Source: Arenibacter troitsensis (GTDB lineage: Bacteria > Bacteroidota > Bacteroidia > Flavobacteriales > Flavobacteriaceae). From it: a stretch of DNA of 64,000 bases. Position numbers and translations under genes: made by a program. The notes under the pieces were generated by a model. The model saw nothing but the letters and a program-made list of their open reading frames with translations. It searched no databases and was not told where the DNA came from. The stretch covers positions 124,001 to 188,000 of the forward strand of contig NZ_FXAO01000006.1 in assembly GCF_900177645.1 (NCBI RefSeq). The letters are read 5' to 3'. Positions 19,449 to 28,299 of the stretch are shown one piece after another; the stretch's first letter is position 1; every line of letters begins with the position of its first letter.

Positions 19449-20510
19449 TTATTCATTTATTGCTTTTAATCCTGCTTTCATATACCCCATTGCATAAGCC
19501 ATTCCGGCATACCATGAACCGTCACAACTCATCTGGGGGGTATGGTCGGGAATCAGCACCCCATCAAAATTGTTCTTCTTAAGAATTCTAAGAATTTTGA
19601 ACATATCTATATCCCCTTCGTCTACAAAGACTTCTTTATATGTTGGAACTTTGCCAACCACATTTCTAAAATGTATATAGCTGATTTTTCCCTGTTTACT
19701 ATAGGTCTCGGTGGCCTCATATACATCTCCTTCGGTCATTTCGGCAATAGAACCCAAACAGAATTCCAAATTATTTGAAGGACTCGGTTTCATATCTATC
19801 AATTTTTGATACATATCCGGTTGATATACCAATCTTGGTGTATTTCTAATGTATGGCATTGGTGGATCATCCGGATGCGCGGCCAATTTCACTCCGGCTT
19901 CTTCAGCAACAGGAATCAATTCACTTAAAAAATATTGTAACCGTTGCCATAGTTCGTCGTGCTCTATTTTAGGCAAAACACCTTCAGGAGCATTTTCATC
20001 ATAAACCATATTCCACACCATTCCATTTGGAATTGGCGTTTCATCTCCTTTTGACATTCCCACAGATAAAGCCCCACCTCTAGCATAAGGACCAATTTCT
20101 CTTGAAGATACCCCCGCTAAAGAAAAATTATACCCGAATACTGGAATACCTGCTTTACCAACATTGCGAATTAGTTCTTTTAGATTTTCTATTTGAGTTT
20201 CTTTCTTCGGGCCATCCAACAAAATATCATGCCAATGGGCCGGGTCGAAATTTTCAATAGCTTCTAATTCTAATCCATGATCATTTATCTCCTTTCTTAT
20301 GGCCAACAATTCCTCCAACGACCATATTTCATTGGGATTACCAGCCTTGCCCCAGCCCTCTTTCCCTCCAATGGGCTGGTCCGCATTTTCCTTGTTATGG
20401 CCAAAGTAGTCTACCAAATGAATAACCAAATGAGTTGCACCACATTGTTTGGCAAAATTATAGTGCTCAGTGTTGAGCATGTGTCTGTAAAGTCCAAATC
20501 CTAATTTCAT
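19449..20510 (-). CDS. uxuA: Mannonate dehydratase (UxuA family)
   Basis: A 353-residue UxuA-family enzyme (PF03786, TIM-barrel fold), which dehydrates D-mannonate to 2-keto-3-deoxy-D-gluconate using Mn/Fe. Seen here are family blocks HPDDPP, the conserved Cys in FCLGSIAEM, HFRNVVGK, DEGDIDM, IPDHTPQM and GMAYAMGYMKA. It is somewhat shorter than E. coli UxuA (about 394). It is preceded by the CoA-transferase gene with a 35-base gap and shares an operon with a lactonase and an SDR, so the substrate is probably an aldonate made by oxidising the imported sugar. A close paralogue lies at the right edge of the window. Other aldonates are possible substrates. Confidence 0.85.
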   Translation of the reverse strand: MKLGFGLYRHMLNTEHYNFAKQCGATHLVIHLVDYFGHNKENADQPIGGKEGWGKAGNPNEIWSLEELLAIRKEINDHGLELEAIENFDPAHWHDILLDGPKKETQIENLKELIRNVGKAGIPVFGYNFSLAGVSSREIGPYARGGALSVGMSKGDETPIPNGMVWNMVYDENAPEGVLPKIEHDELWQRLQYFLSELIPVAEEAGVKLAAHPDDPPMPYIRNTPRLVYQPDMYQKLIDMKPSPSNNLEFCLGSIAEMTEGDVYEATETYSKQGKISYIHFRNVVGKVPTYKEVFVDEGDIDMFKILRILKKNNFDGVLIPDHTPQMSCDGSWYAGMAYAMGYMKAGLKAINE

Positions 20511-20545
20511 TGCTAAATGTCTTTAGTTGTTATTGTATTTATTCC

Positions 20546-21718
20546 TTATTCGCTAAAATCGCAGAATTCTCTGAGTATTTCATCGGCATGTTCATTAAGC
20601 AATGGTGCCGACTTATATATTTTTTGAGGCGTATCACTGAACCATACGGGAAAACCGGTAGTTTTAACCTTGCCAATTGTTGGATGCTCAATTTCAATGA
20701 TCATTTCATTGTGCTTTATCTGAGGGTCATCGACCATTTCATCAAAGCTATTGACTTGGGAACACCAGATATCATGTTCTAGTAGCAGGGCTAACCATTC
20801 TTCGGTTGATTTTGTCTGAAAAACAGCATCGAAATCGAAACGAATTTCATCCCTGCTTTTTATTATGTTATTGGAAGCATAAGTTTCCGAATCATATTTT
20901 TTCAAGCCAATAACTTGAGCCAATTTTTGTACGGAATTCATACCAATGGCAATATAGCCATCACTCGTATTATATAGTCCGTATGGTGCTCCCAACCATG
21001 GATTGGGGATACCACTTTCGCTGCGCTCCGGGTTTGTCCCTTTATGCAGGTATGCCGTAACTTCCTGTATATGGAAGCCAACCACAGAGTTGAGTAGGTT
21101 CGCCTCAATCTTTTGGCCTTTTCCTGTTATTGATCTAGAGTATATAGCGGCCATTATGGCCTGATTTATAAATAAACTGGTTAATAAATCGGCTTGTCCA
21201 ACAGCCGTAACCACTGGCATATCTCCCTTTTTTCCATTTAGAGCCGAACCGCCGCCTATGGATTGTGCCAATAAATCTTGGCCTGCCCTATGTAAATATG
21301 GCCCCGAAGATCCATAGCCAGAACTTGAACAATACACCAATTTGGGGTTTGTTTTTTTTATTTCCTCATACCCAAGACCCAACCTGTCCATAACTCCTGG
21401 CCGAAAGTTCTCAACAAGAATATCAGCCTTAGCAATAATGGACTTGGCTATTTTTACCCCTTCTGGGTCTTTTAGGTTTAATGCAATGCTGCGTTTATTT
21501 CTATTGAAACTAACAAAGGAAATGCTTTCACCGTTGGGGTATAGGTTCCCATATGCATAATGTCGCATCCAATCTCCTTTTACGGGCTCTATCTTAATGA
21601 TATCCGCCCCCATATCGCCCAACATCTGGGTTGCCCAAGGTCCTTGGGCCAATTGTGTAAAATCGGCCACGACCAATCCTTTCAAAGGACCTACATTTTC
21701 ATTACTGTTACTGCTCAT
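20546..21718 (-). CDS. Class III CoA-transferase (CaiB/BaiF family)
   Basis: A 390-residue family III CoA-transferase, which swaps CoA between carboxylic acids through an aspartyl-CoA intermediate. The catalytic Asp is probably D148 in HRAGQDLLAQSIGG. Typical blocks are QMLGDMGADIIKIE, FVSFNRNKRSI, LVENFRPGVMDRLGLGY and CSSSGYGSSGP. It is unusual in a polysaccharide locus: its neighbours are mannonate dehydratase and lactonase, and an enoyl-CoA hydratase lies one gene away. A LacI-type operator sits in its 5' gap, so it may head an internal transcript with uxuA. The acid it activates is unknown; a sugar-derived acid is an inference. Confidence 0.88.
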   Translation of the reverse strand: MSSNSNENVGPLKGLVVADFTQLAQGPWATQMLGDMGADIIKIEPVKGDWMRHYAYGNLYPNGESISFVSFNRNKRSIALNLKDPEGVKIAKSIIAKADILVENFRPGVMDRLGLGYEEIKKTNPKLVYCSSSGYGSSGPYLHRAGQDLLAQSIGGGSALNGKKGDMPVVTAVGQADLLTSLFINQAIMAAIYSRSITGKGQKIEANLLNSVVGFHIQEVTAYLHKGTNPERSESGIPNPWLGAPYGLYNTSDGYIAIGMNSVQKLAQVIGLKKYDSETYASNNIIKSRDEIRFDFDAVFQTKSTEEWLALLLEHDIWCSQVNSFDEMVDDPQIKHNEMIIEIEHPTIGKVKTTGFPVWFSDTPQKIYKSAPLLNEHADEILREFCDFSE

Positions 21719-21767
21719 TATGTGTATATATTAGGATATAAATATTTTATAACTTTATTGTTCATGT

Positions 21768-21789
21768 TTTACTAAATCGGTTTAGTAAA
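21768..21789. promoter_or_regulatory. LacI-type operator before the CoA-transferase gene
   Basis: Perfect 9-bp arms TTTACTAAA and TTTAGTAAA flank TCGG. The same 16-base core, ACTAAATCGGTTTAGT, occurs upstream of susC at 36641. It lies between the lactonase stop (21795) and the CoA-transferase start (21718), so it probably controls an internal promoter. Confidence 0.75.
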
Positions 21790-21794
21790 TCTTA

Positions 21795-22850
21795 CTAATC
21801 AAAAACAACGCAGACCGGCGACAATATTTCCTTGGTACGATAACGTTCCTGTAATCTCCCATCCTCTTGAATTTGATACGACACGGTATCATGCGAATTC
21901 TGATGGCAAGCAATTAACCATTTTCCATCTGGAGTAATATTAAATTCCCGTAATTCCGCACCGTTCGTATATTGATAATCTATTGGTTCAAGTTTGTCCT
22001 TATCTATTCTGAAAATACTTATTGCCTCCAATTTTCTATTGGCAACGTATAGGAATTGTCCATTGGGATGGATACGAATAGCCGATCCGCTTGCTACGCC
22101 AGAATAATCATCGGGCAAGGCCGAATAGACTTTTAATTCATCAAAAGAACCTTCTTTACTTTGTAATACGGATACGGTACCTGTTAATTCATTGTTTACA
22201 TAGCCCAAATTTCCGGCGGCATTAAAAACCACGTGACGTGGACCACTTCCTTTTGTAACCTTACAATCCTTTACGTCATTTGGAACCAATCTGTTTTCTA
22301 GAAAATGGTAGGCTTTGATCATGTCTATTCCTAGGTCACTTACATAAACATCCCTGCCATTGGGATGTACAGCAATCTGGTGCGCATGCGGTGCTTCCTG
22401 TCGTGCTGTATTAATACTTGACCCCTTATGCTGGTATTCTTTTTTAGCCTTCATCAATTTTCCAGAAACATCCAACGGAAATTGAATCACATTCCCTGTA
22501 GCATAACAGGCAACCAATACATTATTTCCGAAAGTTTGGATATGGCATGGATACCCACCTGCAATAGGTTGCTCGTTCAAGAATTCCAATGTATAATCAG
22601 CATTGATTTTATAAGCGCCTACTTTAGGATTTTCACTTTCATCTATTTCATTAACGCAATACAAAAACTGATTATCATCACTAATCACCAAATAACTGGG
22701 GTTTCGTGCCTTCATGGTATGTAAAATTGTCAACTCACCGGTTTCGGTATTTAATTGAACCGTATAAATACCATGACCTATTCCTCCAAAATCAGGTATG
22801 GGATATTCCGTATAACTTCCTATGAAAAAAATCAGTAATGCTGCTTTCAT
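21795..22850 (-). CDS. Lactonase, 7-bladed propeller (6-phosphogluconolactonase-like, PF10282)
   Basis: A 351-residue beta-propeller lactonase. The N-terminus FFIGSYTEY and repeated blocks such as HQIAVHPNGRDVYVSD, GPRHVVFN, AIRIHPNGQFLYVANR and FNITPDGKWLIACHQ are characteristic. The family hydrolyses aldono-lactones and related cyclic lactones. It most likely opens the lactone made by the SDR encoded in the same operon, to give the aldonate for the mannonate dehydratase. Its ATG overlaps the TGA of the enoyl-CoA hydratase gene (ATGA), indicating translational coupling. No convincing signal peptide is seen, so it probably acts in the cytoplasm. A paralogue is at 62342-63403. Confidence 0.85.
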   Translation of the reverse strand: MKAALLIFFIGSYTEYPIPDFGGIGHGIYTVQLNTETGELTILHTMKARNPSYLVISDDNQFLYCVNEIDESENPKVGAYKINADYTLEFLNEQPIAGGYPCHIQTFGNNVLVACYATGNVIQFPLDVSGKLMKAKKEYQHKGSSINTARQEAPHAHQIAVHPNGRDVYVSDLGIDMIKAYHFLENRLVPNDVKDCKVTKGSGPRHVVFNAAGNLGYVNNELTGTVSVLQSKEGSFDELKVYSALPDDYSGVASGSAIRIHPNGQFLYVANRKLEAISIFRIDKDKLEPIDYQYTNGAELREFNITPDGKWLIACHQNSHDTVSYQIQEDGRLQERYRTKEILSPVCVVFD

Positions 22851-23605
22851 GTTTTTTGAATAAAGTCTTGAATCGCTTTTTTTGCCTCAGGGCTGTAGAA
22901 AAGTTCGGTCACGGCCTTTGCTTCCTCCTTGATTTTATGATCAAAAGACAGGGAAGTAAGACTTAACCGTACCAATCTTTTCAGTTGTTTGATGGCACTA
23001 GGTGATCTACGGCTTAGTTTTTGCGCATATTGCAATATGGTTTCATCAAATTCCCCTTCCGGTACAATCTGGTTTACGATTCCCCATGTGTGAAGTTGTT
23101 CCGCAGAATATTGCCCGCCCAAAAACAACATTTCCCTTACACGGTTTACGCCTATCTTTTGAATAAGGCGCTGGGTACCCCCTCCCCCTGGAATCAAACT
23201 TAAAAATACTTCTGGCAGCCCCATCTTGGCGTTTTCACTGGCCAAAATCAAATCACAGGCAAGCGCAATTTCAAAACCACCTCCCAGTGCAAATCCGTTC
23301 ACCGCGGCTATCCACGGCTTAGGAGCATTTTCAATGGCCTCATACAATGCCATCCCCCTATCTTGAAACGACTTGAACTGCTCTTGGGTTTGACTTCCAT
23401 ACTCCTTAATGTCCGCACCAGCCATAAAAGCACGTCCTGATCCAGTGATCACAGCTACTTTAGCATCCTCATTATTATTTATAGTTACAATACCATCAAT
23501 AATTTCATCCATCATTTGCCTGTTCATGGCATTGAGCTGGTCTGGCCTATTAAACTTTAGTACCGCAACCTTGTTGTCTATACGTATGTTTATGTTCTTG
23601 TACAT
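22847..23605 (-). CDS. Enoyl-CoA hydratase/isomerase family protein
   Basis: A 252-residue crotonase-fold enzyme. The oxyanion-hole segments are GRAFMAGADIKEYG and ALGGGFEIALACDL. One likely catalytic Glu is in GLPEVFLSLIPGGGGTQRL. Family members add water to, isomerise or cleave acyl-CoA thioesters. With a CoA-transferase two genes downstream in the same operon, it suggests that some product of glycan catabolism is handled as a CoA thioester. The substrate cannot be read from sequence. It starts 10 bases after the solute-binding-like gene and overlaps the lactonase gene by 4 bases. Confidence 0.87.
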   Translation of the reverse strand: MYKNINIRIDNKVAVLKFNRPDQLNAMNRQMMDEIIDGIVTINNNEDAKVAVITGSGRAFMAGADIKEYGSQTQEQFKSFQDRGMALYEAIENAPKPWIAAVNGFALGGGFEIALACDLILASENAKMGLPEVFLSLIPGGGGTQRLIQKIGVNRVREMLFLGGQYSAEQLHTWGIVNQIVPEGEFDETILQYAQKLSRRSPSAIKQLKRLVRLSLTSLSFDHKIKEEAKAVTELFYSPEAKKAIQDFIQKT

Positions 23606-23615
23606 ACTATCCCTG

Positions 23616-24764
23616 TTAAATAGATTGGTATAATTGATTTAATTTTTTCATAATGGTATCCGAAGAAATGTCCTTGACCAGACCGTTATGCAATAGCTCT
23701 GCACCCTGTTCCTGGAATTTGTTCCATTCCATGTGTTGGGGACGTACATAGGCTTTATTCATGGTGTCTATGGTATTGGCAAAAAAGTTGTTACACAGCC
23801 CATTGTTTACTTCATTTTGCCATGCTATAAGATTCCCCGGTTGACCTCCATTTTTGGTGTAAATCCCTTCTTGGGTCTCTGCCATTGCCACATAATTTAT
23901 ATAGGCTGCTGCCACATCCGGATGCTCACAATGCGCAGATATGGCAAGGCCTACCCCGCCCAATATAGTAGAGACTTCTATGTTAGGATTTGTTGGGCTA
24001 TTCCCAAACTTCACCAAGTTTTTAGCATATCCCGATCTGGAGTAATTGGTATAACCGAATAAAAATGGGGAATAGAGTATCTCATTCTCCTCCGCCATAC
24101 GGTTTAGAATTTGGATAGGATTCCATTTTATAGATTCGTGATGAAGGTATTCCAATTGTATTTTTAATTCATCCAGAACTTGTATACCTAAACGATTATC
24201 AATTGTTCTATCCCTCATAAATTCCCTACCACCATCTTGCGCGCATATGGTTAGAAAGCTGCACCAAAGATCGGTGGCACATAAAGGCCAAGCTACCTTG
24301 TGGGAGCTTGGTATTTTTTTATAGAAATCCAATAGTTCCGCCCTGGTTTTTGGAATGTTTAGACCTAATTTTAAAATAAGATCTTCCCTGTAGGCAGAAA
24401 CCAAGGCCGCAGCATCTACAGCTAAGGCATAAAGATTACCATCATAATTATAGCTTTGGTAACTGGGACCTACGGACTCCTCCTTCAATTTTTCTAAGCT
24501 ATAACTCGGAATCAAATTGTCTAAAGGCAATAGCAGGTTGTTGGCATTGGCCTGGCCCATATATGGGTGATCAATAGTTATTAAATCATAGGATCCAATT
24601 AGGTCCTCAATGGGCATGTCCCCAAACTCTTTTAGGGAACGTATATCCCATTCTATATTCACCTCAGGGTGTATTTTTGAAAATGCCGCCGAGGTTGCCT
24701 TAAGAGGTTCATAACCTCTGGGATGGTCCCAAGCGATGCCATTTAATGTTATTGTTTTCAACAT
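23616..24764 (-). CDS. Extracellular solute-binding-like protein without signal peptide
   Basis: A 382-residue protein resembling family 1 (sugar-type) ABC substrate-binding proteins: FSKIHPEVNIEWDIRSL near the start, LDNLIPSY, YNYDGNLYALAVDA, GGVGLAISAHCEHPDVAAAYINYV, and a C-terminal NKAYVRPQHMEW block. The start MLKTITLNGIAWDHPRG begins directly with the first beta strand; there is no signal peptide or lipobox, and no ABC permease or ATPase lies in the operon. It may therefore work in the cytoplasm, as a ligand-binding partner or an enzyme-like protein associated with the adjacent enoyl-CoA hydratase and CoA-transferase. This role is unproven. Confidence 0.75.
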   Translation of the reverse strand: MLKTITLNGIAWDHPRGYEPLKATSAAFSKIHPEVNIEWDIRSLKEFGDMPIEDLIGSYDLITIDHPYMGQANANNLLLPLDNLIPSYSLEKLKEESVGPSYQSYNYDGNLYALAVDAAALVSAYREDLILKLGLNIPKTRAELLDFYKKIPSSHKVAWPLCATDLWCSFLTICAQDGGREFMRDRTIDNRLGIQVLDELKIQLEYLHHESIKWNPIQILNRMAEENEILYSPFLFGYTNYSRSGYAKNLVKFGNSPTNPNIEVSTILGGVGLAISAHCEHPDVAAAYINYVAMAETQEGIYTKNGGQPGNLIAWQNEVNNGLCNNFFANTIDTMNKAYVRPQHMEWNKFQEQGAELLHNGLVKDISSDTIMKKLNQLYQSI

Positions 24765-24776
24765 ATTATTGTTGTG

Positions 24777-25577
24777 TTATTTGTTGTATCTTTTAGGTCT
24801 GGGATCGTATTGTATTGTATGGTTCATATATGCTCCATCAATATAAATATCCGCTCCATTGATATAATTGGCCAAATCGCTAGCCATAAAAACGACTGTA
24901 TTGGCCACGTCCGATACCTCACCCAAACGGCCCTGTGGAATCCACTGTTCAAACTTGTCCTTACCAAACTTCTTGATCTCCTCCCTGTTCATATTTGTTT
25001 CAATGGCCCCTGGTGCAACGGAGACTACTCTAATACCTTTGTCCGCCAGTTCCAAAGACAGACATTTAGAAAACATTTTAAGTCCTGCTTTGGCCGAACA
25101 ATAGTGTATTAACCCTTTTCTAGGTACGGTATCATGTATGGAAGAGATATTAATAATTACGCCGCCACCTTTGTTTTCCATTCTCCGGGCAGCTTGTTGT
25201 GAGCATAAGAAAGGGCCTTTCAGATTAACATTGAGAACCCGGTCCCATTCGCTTTCTTCCATATCCAAAACATGCTCTACGGTCTCACAACCTGCATTAT
25301 TAACCAAAACATCAATAGAGCCCATGTCCACGTCCATTTGTTGGAATAATTTTTCTACCTCTACCCCATTGGAAACATCCGCCCCATAACAGCTTACTTT
25401 TACCCCATGGGCTTCACGTATTTCATTGGCTAGAATTTCCGCATTTTCCTTGTTCTTATAATAATTGATAAAAACATCCGCACCACAGCTAGCAAATTGC
25501 TTACAAATTTCTGCTCCGATCCCATTGCTTCCTCCAGTTACCAAAACCTTTTTCCCTTTTAGATCTATTTCTTTCAT
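24777..25577 (-). CDS. SDR oxidoreductase, aldose 1-dehydrogenase-like
   Basis: A 266-residue classical short-chain dehydrogenase. The cofactor motif is TGGSNGIG, then NNAG, catalytic Ser in NISSIHD, and the YxxxK motif in IHYCSAKAG. The general layout, ending with a NYINGADIYIDGA block, resembles glucose 1-dehydrogenases. In this operon the simplest role is oxidation of the imported aldose at C1 to an aldonolactone, the substrate of the lactonase. Oxidation of another hydroxyl of a sugar acid is possible. It is separated from the solute-binding-like gene by 12 bases. Confidence 0.85.
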   Translation of the reverse strand: MKEIDLKGKKVLVTGGSNGIGAEICKQFASCGADVFINYYKNKENAEILANEIREAHGVKVSCYGADVSNGVEVEKLFQQMDVDMGSIDVLVNNAGCETVEHVLDMEESEWDRVLNVNLKGPFLCSQQAARRMENKGGGVIINISSIHDTVPRKGLIHYCSAKAGLKMFSKCLSLELADKGIRVVSVAPGAIETNMNREEIKKFGKDKFEQWIPQGRLGEVSDVANTVVFMASDLANYINGADIYIDGAYMNHTIQYDPRPKRYNK

Positions 25578-25598
25578 CTTTTATTCTTATCTAAACAA

Positions 25599-26018
25599 TT
25601 AGATTTTTAGCGATTCCAATTCCCCCTTGACCATAATACCCAATTCCTTTTTCTGAAGATCATTAAGGGCAAAATGTTCAAAATCTGAAATATGCGTATT
25701 CGATTTTTCTGCAATTAAGACTTCGCTTCCTTCCTCCATGGCTATGTTGTGCCAGACTCCTTTCGGGATATTATAGATTTGGTTAATTTTCATTGGTTCC
25801 AATTCAAACTGCGGTACCTTATCGACTATTTCTGCAGCTATTAGCACCGCCTTCCCAGCAATGGCAACAAAAACTTCATCTGTTTCCAAGTGTACATCCA
25901 ATTGGATGATCTTGTCTATATGCTGCTCTTCCGTATAATTCAATTTTGCCAATTGCCACCCATCCTTTATAATAAATGGATGATATCCTTTTTCTTTTGT
26001 CTTGTATTCTTTAATCAT
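25599..26018 (-). CDS. Small cupin-like protein A
   Basis: A 139-residue single-domain protein with cupin-like beta-strand spacing: WQLAKLNYTEEQHIDKIIQLDVHLETDEVFVAIAGKA, then IYNIPKGVWHNIAMEEGSEVLIAE. The histidine in VWHN could contribute to a metal site. It is a paralogue of the protein encoded at 28300-28695 (shared WQxxKxNY, GKAVLI and NT/STH blocks), where the region is VGYN without that His. It may be a sugar-processing cupin (mutarotase or isomerase-like) or a small-molecule sensor. Function is not established. Confidence 0.65.
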   Translation of the reverse strand: MIKEYKTKEKGYHPFIIKDGWQLAKLNYTEEQHIDKIIQLDVHLETDEVFVAIAGKAVLIAAEIVDKVPQFELEPMKINQIYNIPKGVWHNIAMEEGSEVLIAEKSNTHISDFEHFALNDLQKKELGIMVKGELESLKI

Positions 26019-26075
26019 GTGTTATAATACCTACAACCCAACACGACCTCTTTTAGAAAATCGTAGGTCTTTAAT

Positions 26076-27533
26076 TTATATTCTATTATTTCTCTTGTCC
26101 TGTCGCCAATACATTTCAATTTCCTCTAAGGTCTTTCCTTTTGTTTCGGGTACATATTTCCAAATAAACCAAATAGCCGGTAAGGTTAAAGCCGCATAAA
26201 CAAAGAAGGTACCCGAAGGCATAATTTGTTCTATTAAAATAGGATTGGTCAAGGTGATAAAAAACCCGGTAACCATTAAAGCGAAGCTACCTAGGGAAAC
26301 TGCCAACCCACGTATGCGTGTAGGGAAAATTTCACTGATAATCACCCAAACGATGGGTCCGAATGAAAACGCAAAACTAGCTACATACATCAATAAAGGA
26401 ATAATTACATATTTTGATCCTATTGCGAACAAAATCCCCACGCTCGTCAGAGAAATAAACGCTCCAACAACACCAACAAGCAACAGCTTTCTACGTCCGA
26501 ATTTTTCAATATTTAAAATTGCAACGAAAGTGAATGCACTATTGACCACCCCTACCAATACGGCCCCTAAAAAGGAGCTCTCCACGCTCTGTATGGATTC
26601 ATTAATGATATTCGGAGCAAAATACATAATGGCCGCTATCCCACTTAAATGGGAAAACATGGGCAACAATACTCCTATTAAAAGTGGCACCCTTAAATAA
26701 GGTTTCAATAATTCCTTGATCCCTGTACTTTCCTCTTTTACCACCTCTTTTATTTCTGCAATTTGTATCTGTGCATACTCCTTTCCATTGATTTTTTCCA
26801 TAATTTTTTCTGCCTCATCATATCGCTCCTTAGAAATGAGCCATCTTGGTGTTTCCGGCACTAGGAATAGTAAAATCAAGAATAAAAGGGCAATGGGTAT
26901 TTCCGTACCAAACATACCTCTCCAAAGTTCATTCACAAAAAGCCACTGCCAAAATCCAGAAGGTTCGTTGGAAATTACTCCGGCAGCATTTCCGGCATTG
27001 GTCAACACTAACCAATCCACTAAAAAAGCCAAAAGTATACCTAAGGTTATGGACAACTGATATAAGGACACCATTCTACCCCTATTTTGGGGCAAGGAAA
27101 GCTCTGAAATATAAATGGGAGCGACTACTGAGGTTACGCCTACACCAATCCCTCCTACTATACGGACTAAAATTAAAAATGTAAACGCTAGATCTTCGTC
27201 AGCAGTGAGCCAATATGCCTGATCCAGATCACCCAAAAACTGCGGGGGTAACATAGAACCAAATGCCGAAAAAGTCAAGCAAATCGCAGCTATGATCAAA
27301 GCTTTTTTTCGTCCCAATCTGTCCGTAATAAATCCAGCAACTACACAACCTAAAATGGTTCCCAACAATGCCGACGAAACCAACCAACCTAATTCTGCAG
27401 CCGATAAATTAAAATGCTGTTCCAAAAAAGTATTGCATCCCGATATAATTGCGGTATCGTAACCAAAGAGAAAACCTCCAATGGTTGAGACAAAGCTTAT
27501 TCCCAACAAATAGTTGGATTTTTTAGTTTTCAT
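26076..27533 (-). CDS. MFS sugar porter (sugar/H+ symporter)
   Basis: A 485-residue inner-membrane transporter of the sugar porter family with about 12 membrane helices. Diagnostic motifs are GFLFGYDTAIISG in helix 1, DRLGRKKA in loop 2-3, VPETPRWL before the central loop, EKFGRRKLL in loop 8-9, and PETKGKTLEEIE at the C-terminus. It probably brings the monosaccharide released by the GH38/GH76-like enzymes into the cytoplasm for the SDR. It lies between the two cupin genes in the operon. The specific sugar cannot be read from sequence. Confidence 0.92.
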   Translation of the reverse strand: MKTKKSNYLLGISFVSTIGGFLFGYDTAIISGCNTFLEQHFNLSAAELGWLVSSALLGTILGCVVAGFITDRLGRKKALIIAAICLTFSAFGSMLPPQFLGDLDQAYWLTADEDLAFTFLILVRIVGGIGVGVTSVVAPIYISELSLPQNRGRMVSLYQLSITLGILLAFLVDWLVLTNAGNAAGVISNEPSGFWQWLFVNELWRGMFGTEIPIALLFLILLFLVPETPRWLISKERYDEAEKIMEKINGKEYAQIQIAEIKEVVKEESTGIKELLKPYLRVPLLIGVLLPMFSHLSGIAAIMYFAPNIINESIQSVESSFLGAVLVGVVNSAFTFVAILNIEKFGRRKLLLVGVVGAFISLTSVGILFAIGSKYVIIPLLMYVASFAFSFGPIVWVIISEIFPTRIRGLAVSLGSFALMVTGFFITLTNPILIEQIMPSGTFFVYAALTLPAIWFIWKYVPETKGKTLEEIEMYWRQDKRNNRI

Positions 27534-27572
27534 AAATTATTTTTCTATTAATGCATCCCAATCTTGGAACGG

Positions 27573-28277
27573 CTACATAATTCCAAATTTATTAAAAGCA
27601 TCAACAGTGCTCATTCCGTTTTCCAAGGCCTTTTTAACCAATTGCTCACCTCTGGACTTTTCGATAGCGCCCATGAATGCTTTGATTTCAACTTCCTTAG
27701 GCACAATCAACACCCCATCCCTGTCCCCATAAATTATATCTCCAGGATTTATTCTCGTTCCTTTAATTTCAATGGGAACACGATAATCGATCACCTTGCC
27801 TCGCGGTCCCTGATCTTGAGCATAACCCCCAAAAGAAAATGTGGGAAAATTTAAATTAAGTACTTCGTTGGTATCCCTAGAGTAGCCATCCATTACTGCT
27901 CCAGCAGCCTTAAGTTTCATTGCCCTGGTACTCATTAAGCCTCCCCAAAGGGCATACCTTGGTGATGAACCAGTACAGATATACACCTCATTTTTTTTAA
28001 GGTCGTCCAAGGCTTCGAACATGATTCCAAAGGGCTTTTTCATCAACGGATTGTTAGTATTTTGCACTGATTCCTCAAATACATCAGCTTCCAATACGGG
28101 CATTGCTCTCCCGATTAACACGAAATCGGGATTTAGGGGTTTAATATTTGGAGGCAAAAATTGATGCTGGTATCCTAGGGTATCCAAAATATCACCTACT
28201 AGGGCAACAAATAATTCTTCTTTGGCTATTTTAAATAGCTCGTCATCATTTTTCCACAAGGGTGCGATTGTTTCCAT
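27573..28277 (-). CDS. RraA/HMG aldolase-like protein (PF03737)
   Basis: A 234-residue protein of the RraA-like superfamily, which includes 4-hydroxy-4-methyl-2-oxoglutarate/4-carboxy-4-hydroxy-2-oxoadipate aldolases, oxaloacetate decarboxylases and the RNase E inhibitor RraA. Seen here are YICTGSSPRYALWGGLMSTRA, a GAVMDGYSRD block (the usual site of the metal and substrate residues) and GDIIYGDRDGVLIVP. In an operon making 2-keto-3-deoxy acids, a pyruvate-releasing aldolase or a keto-acid decarboxylase is plausible. Automated labels as demethylmenaquinone methyltransferase are historical and not supported by sequence. Confidence 0.82.
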   Translation of the reverse strand: METIAPLWKNDDELFKIAKEELFVALVGDILDTLGYQHQFLPPNIKPLNPDFVLIGRAMPVLEADVFEESVQNTNNPLMKKPFGIMFEALDDLKKNEVYICTGSSPRYALWGGLMSTRAMKLKAAGAVMDGYSRDTNEVLNLNFPTFSFGGYAQDQGPRGKVIDYRVPIEIKGTRINPGDIIYGDRDGVLIVPKEVEIKAFMGAIEKSRGEQLVKKALENGMSTVDAFNKFGIM

Positions 28278-28299
28278 ACTTAACTAATAAATTCTTTAT

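Noticed and set aside
27573-28277. Demethylmenaquinone methyltransferase
   Set aside because: The PF03737 fold is not a methyltransferase, and no menaquinone genes are nearby.
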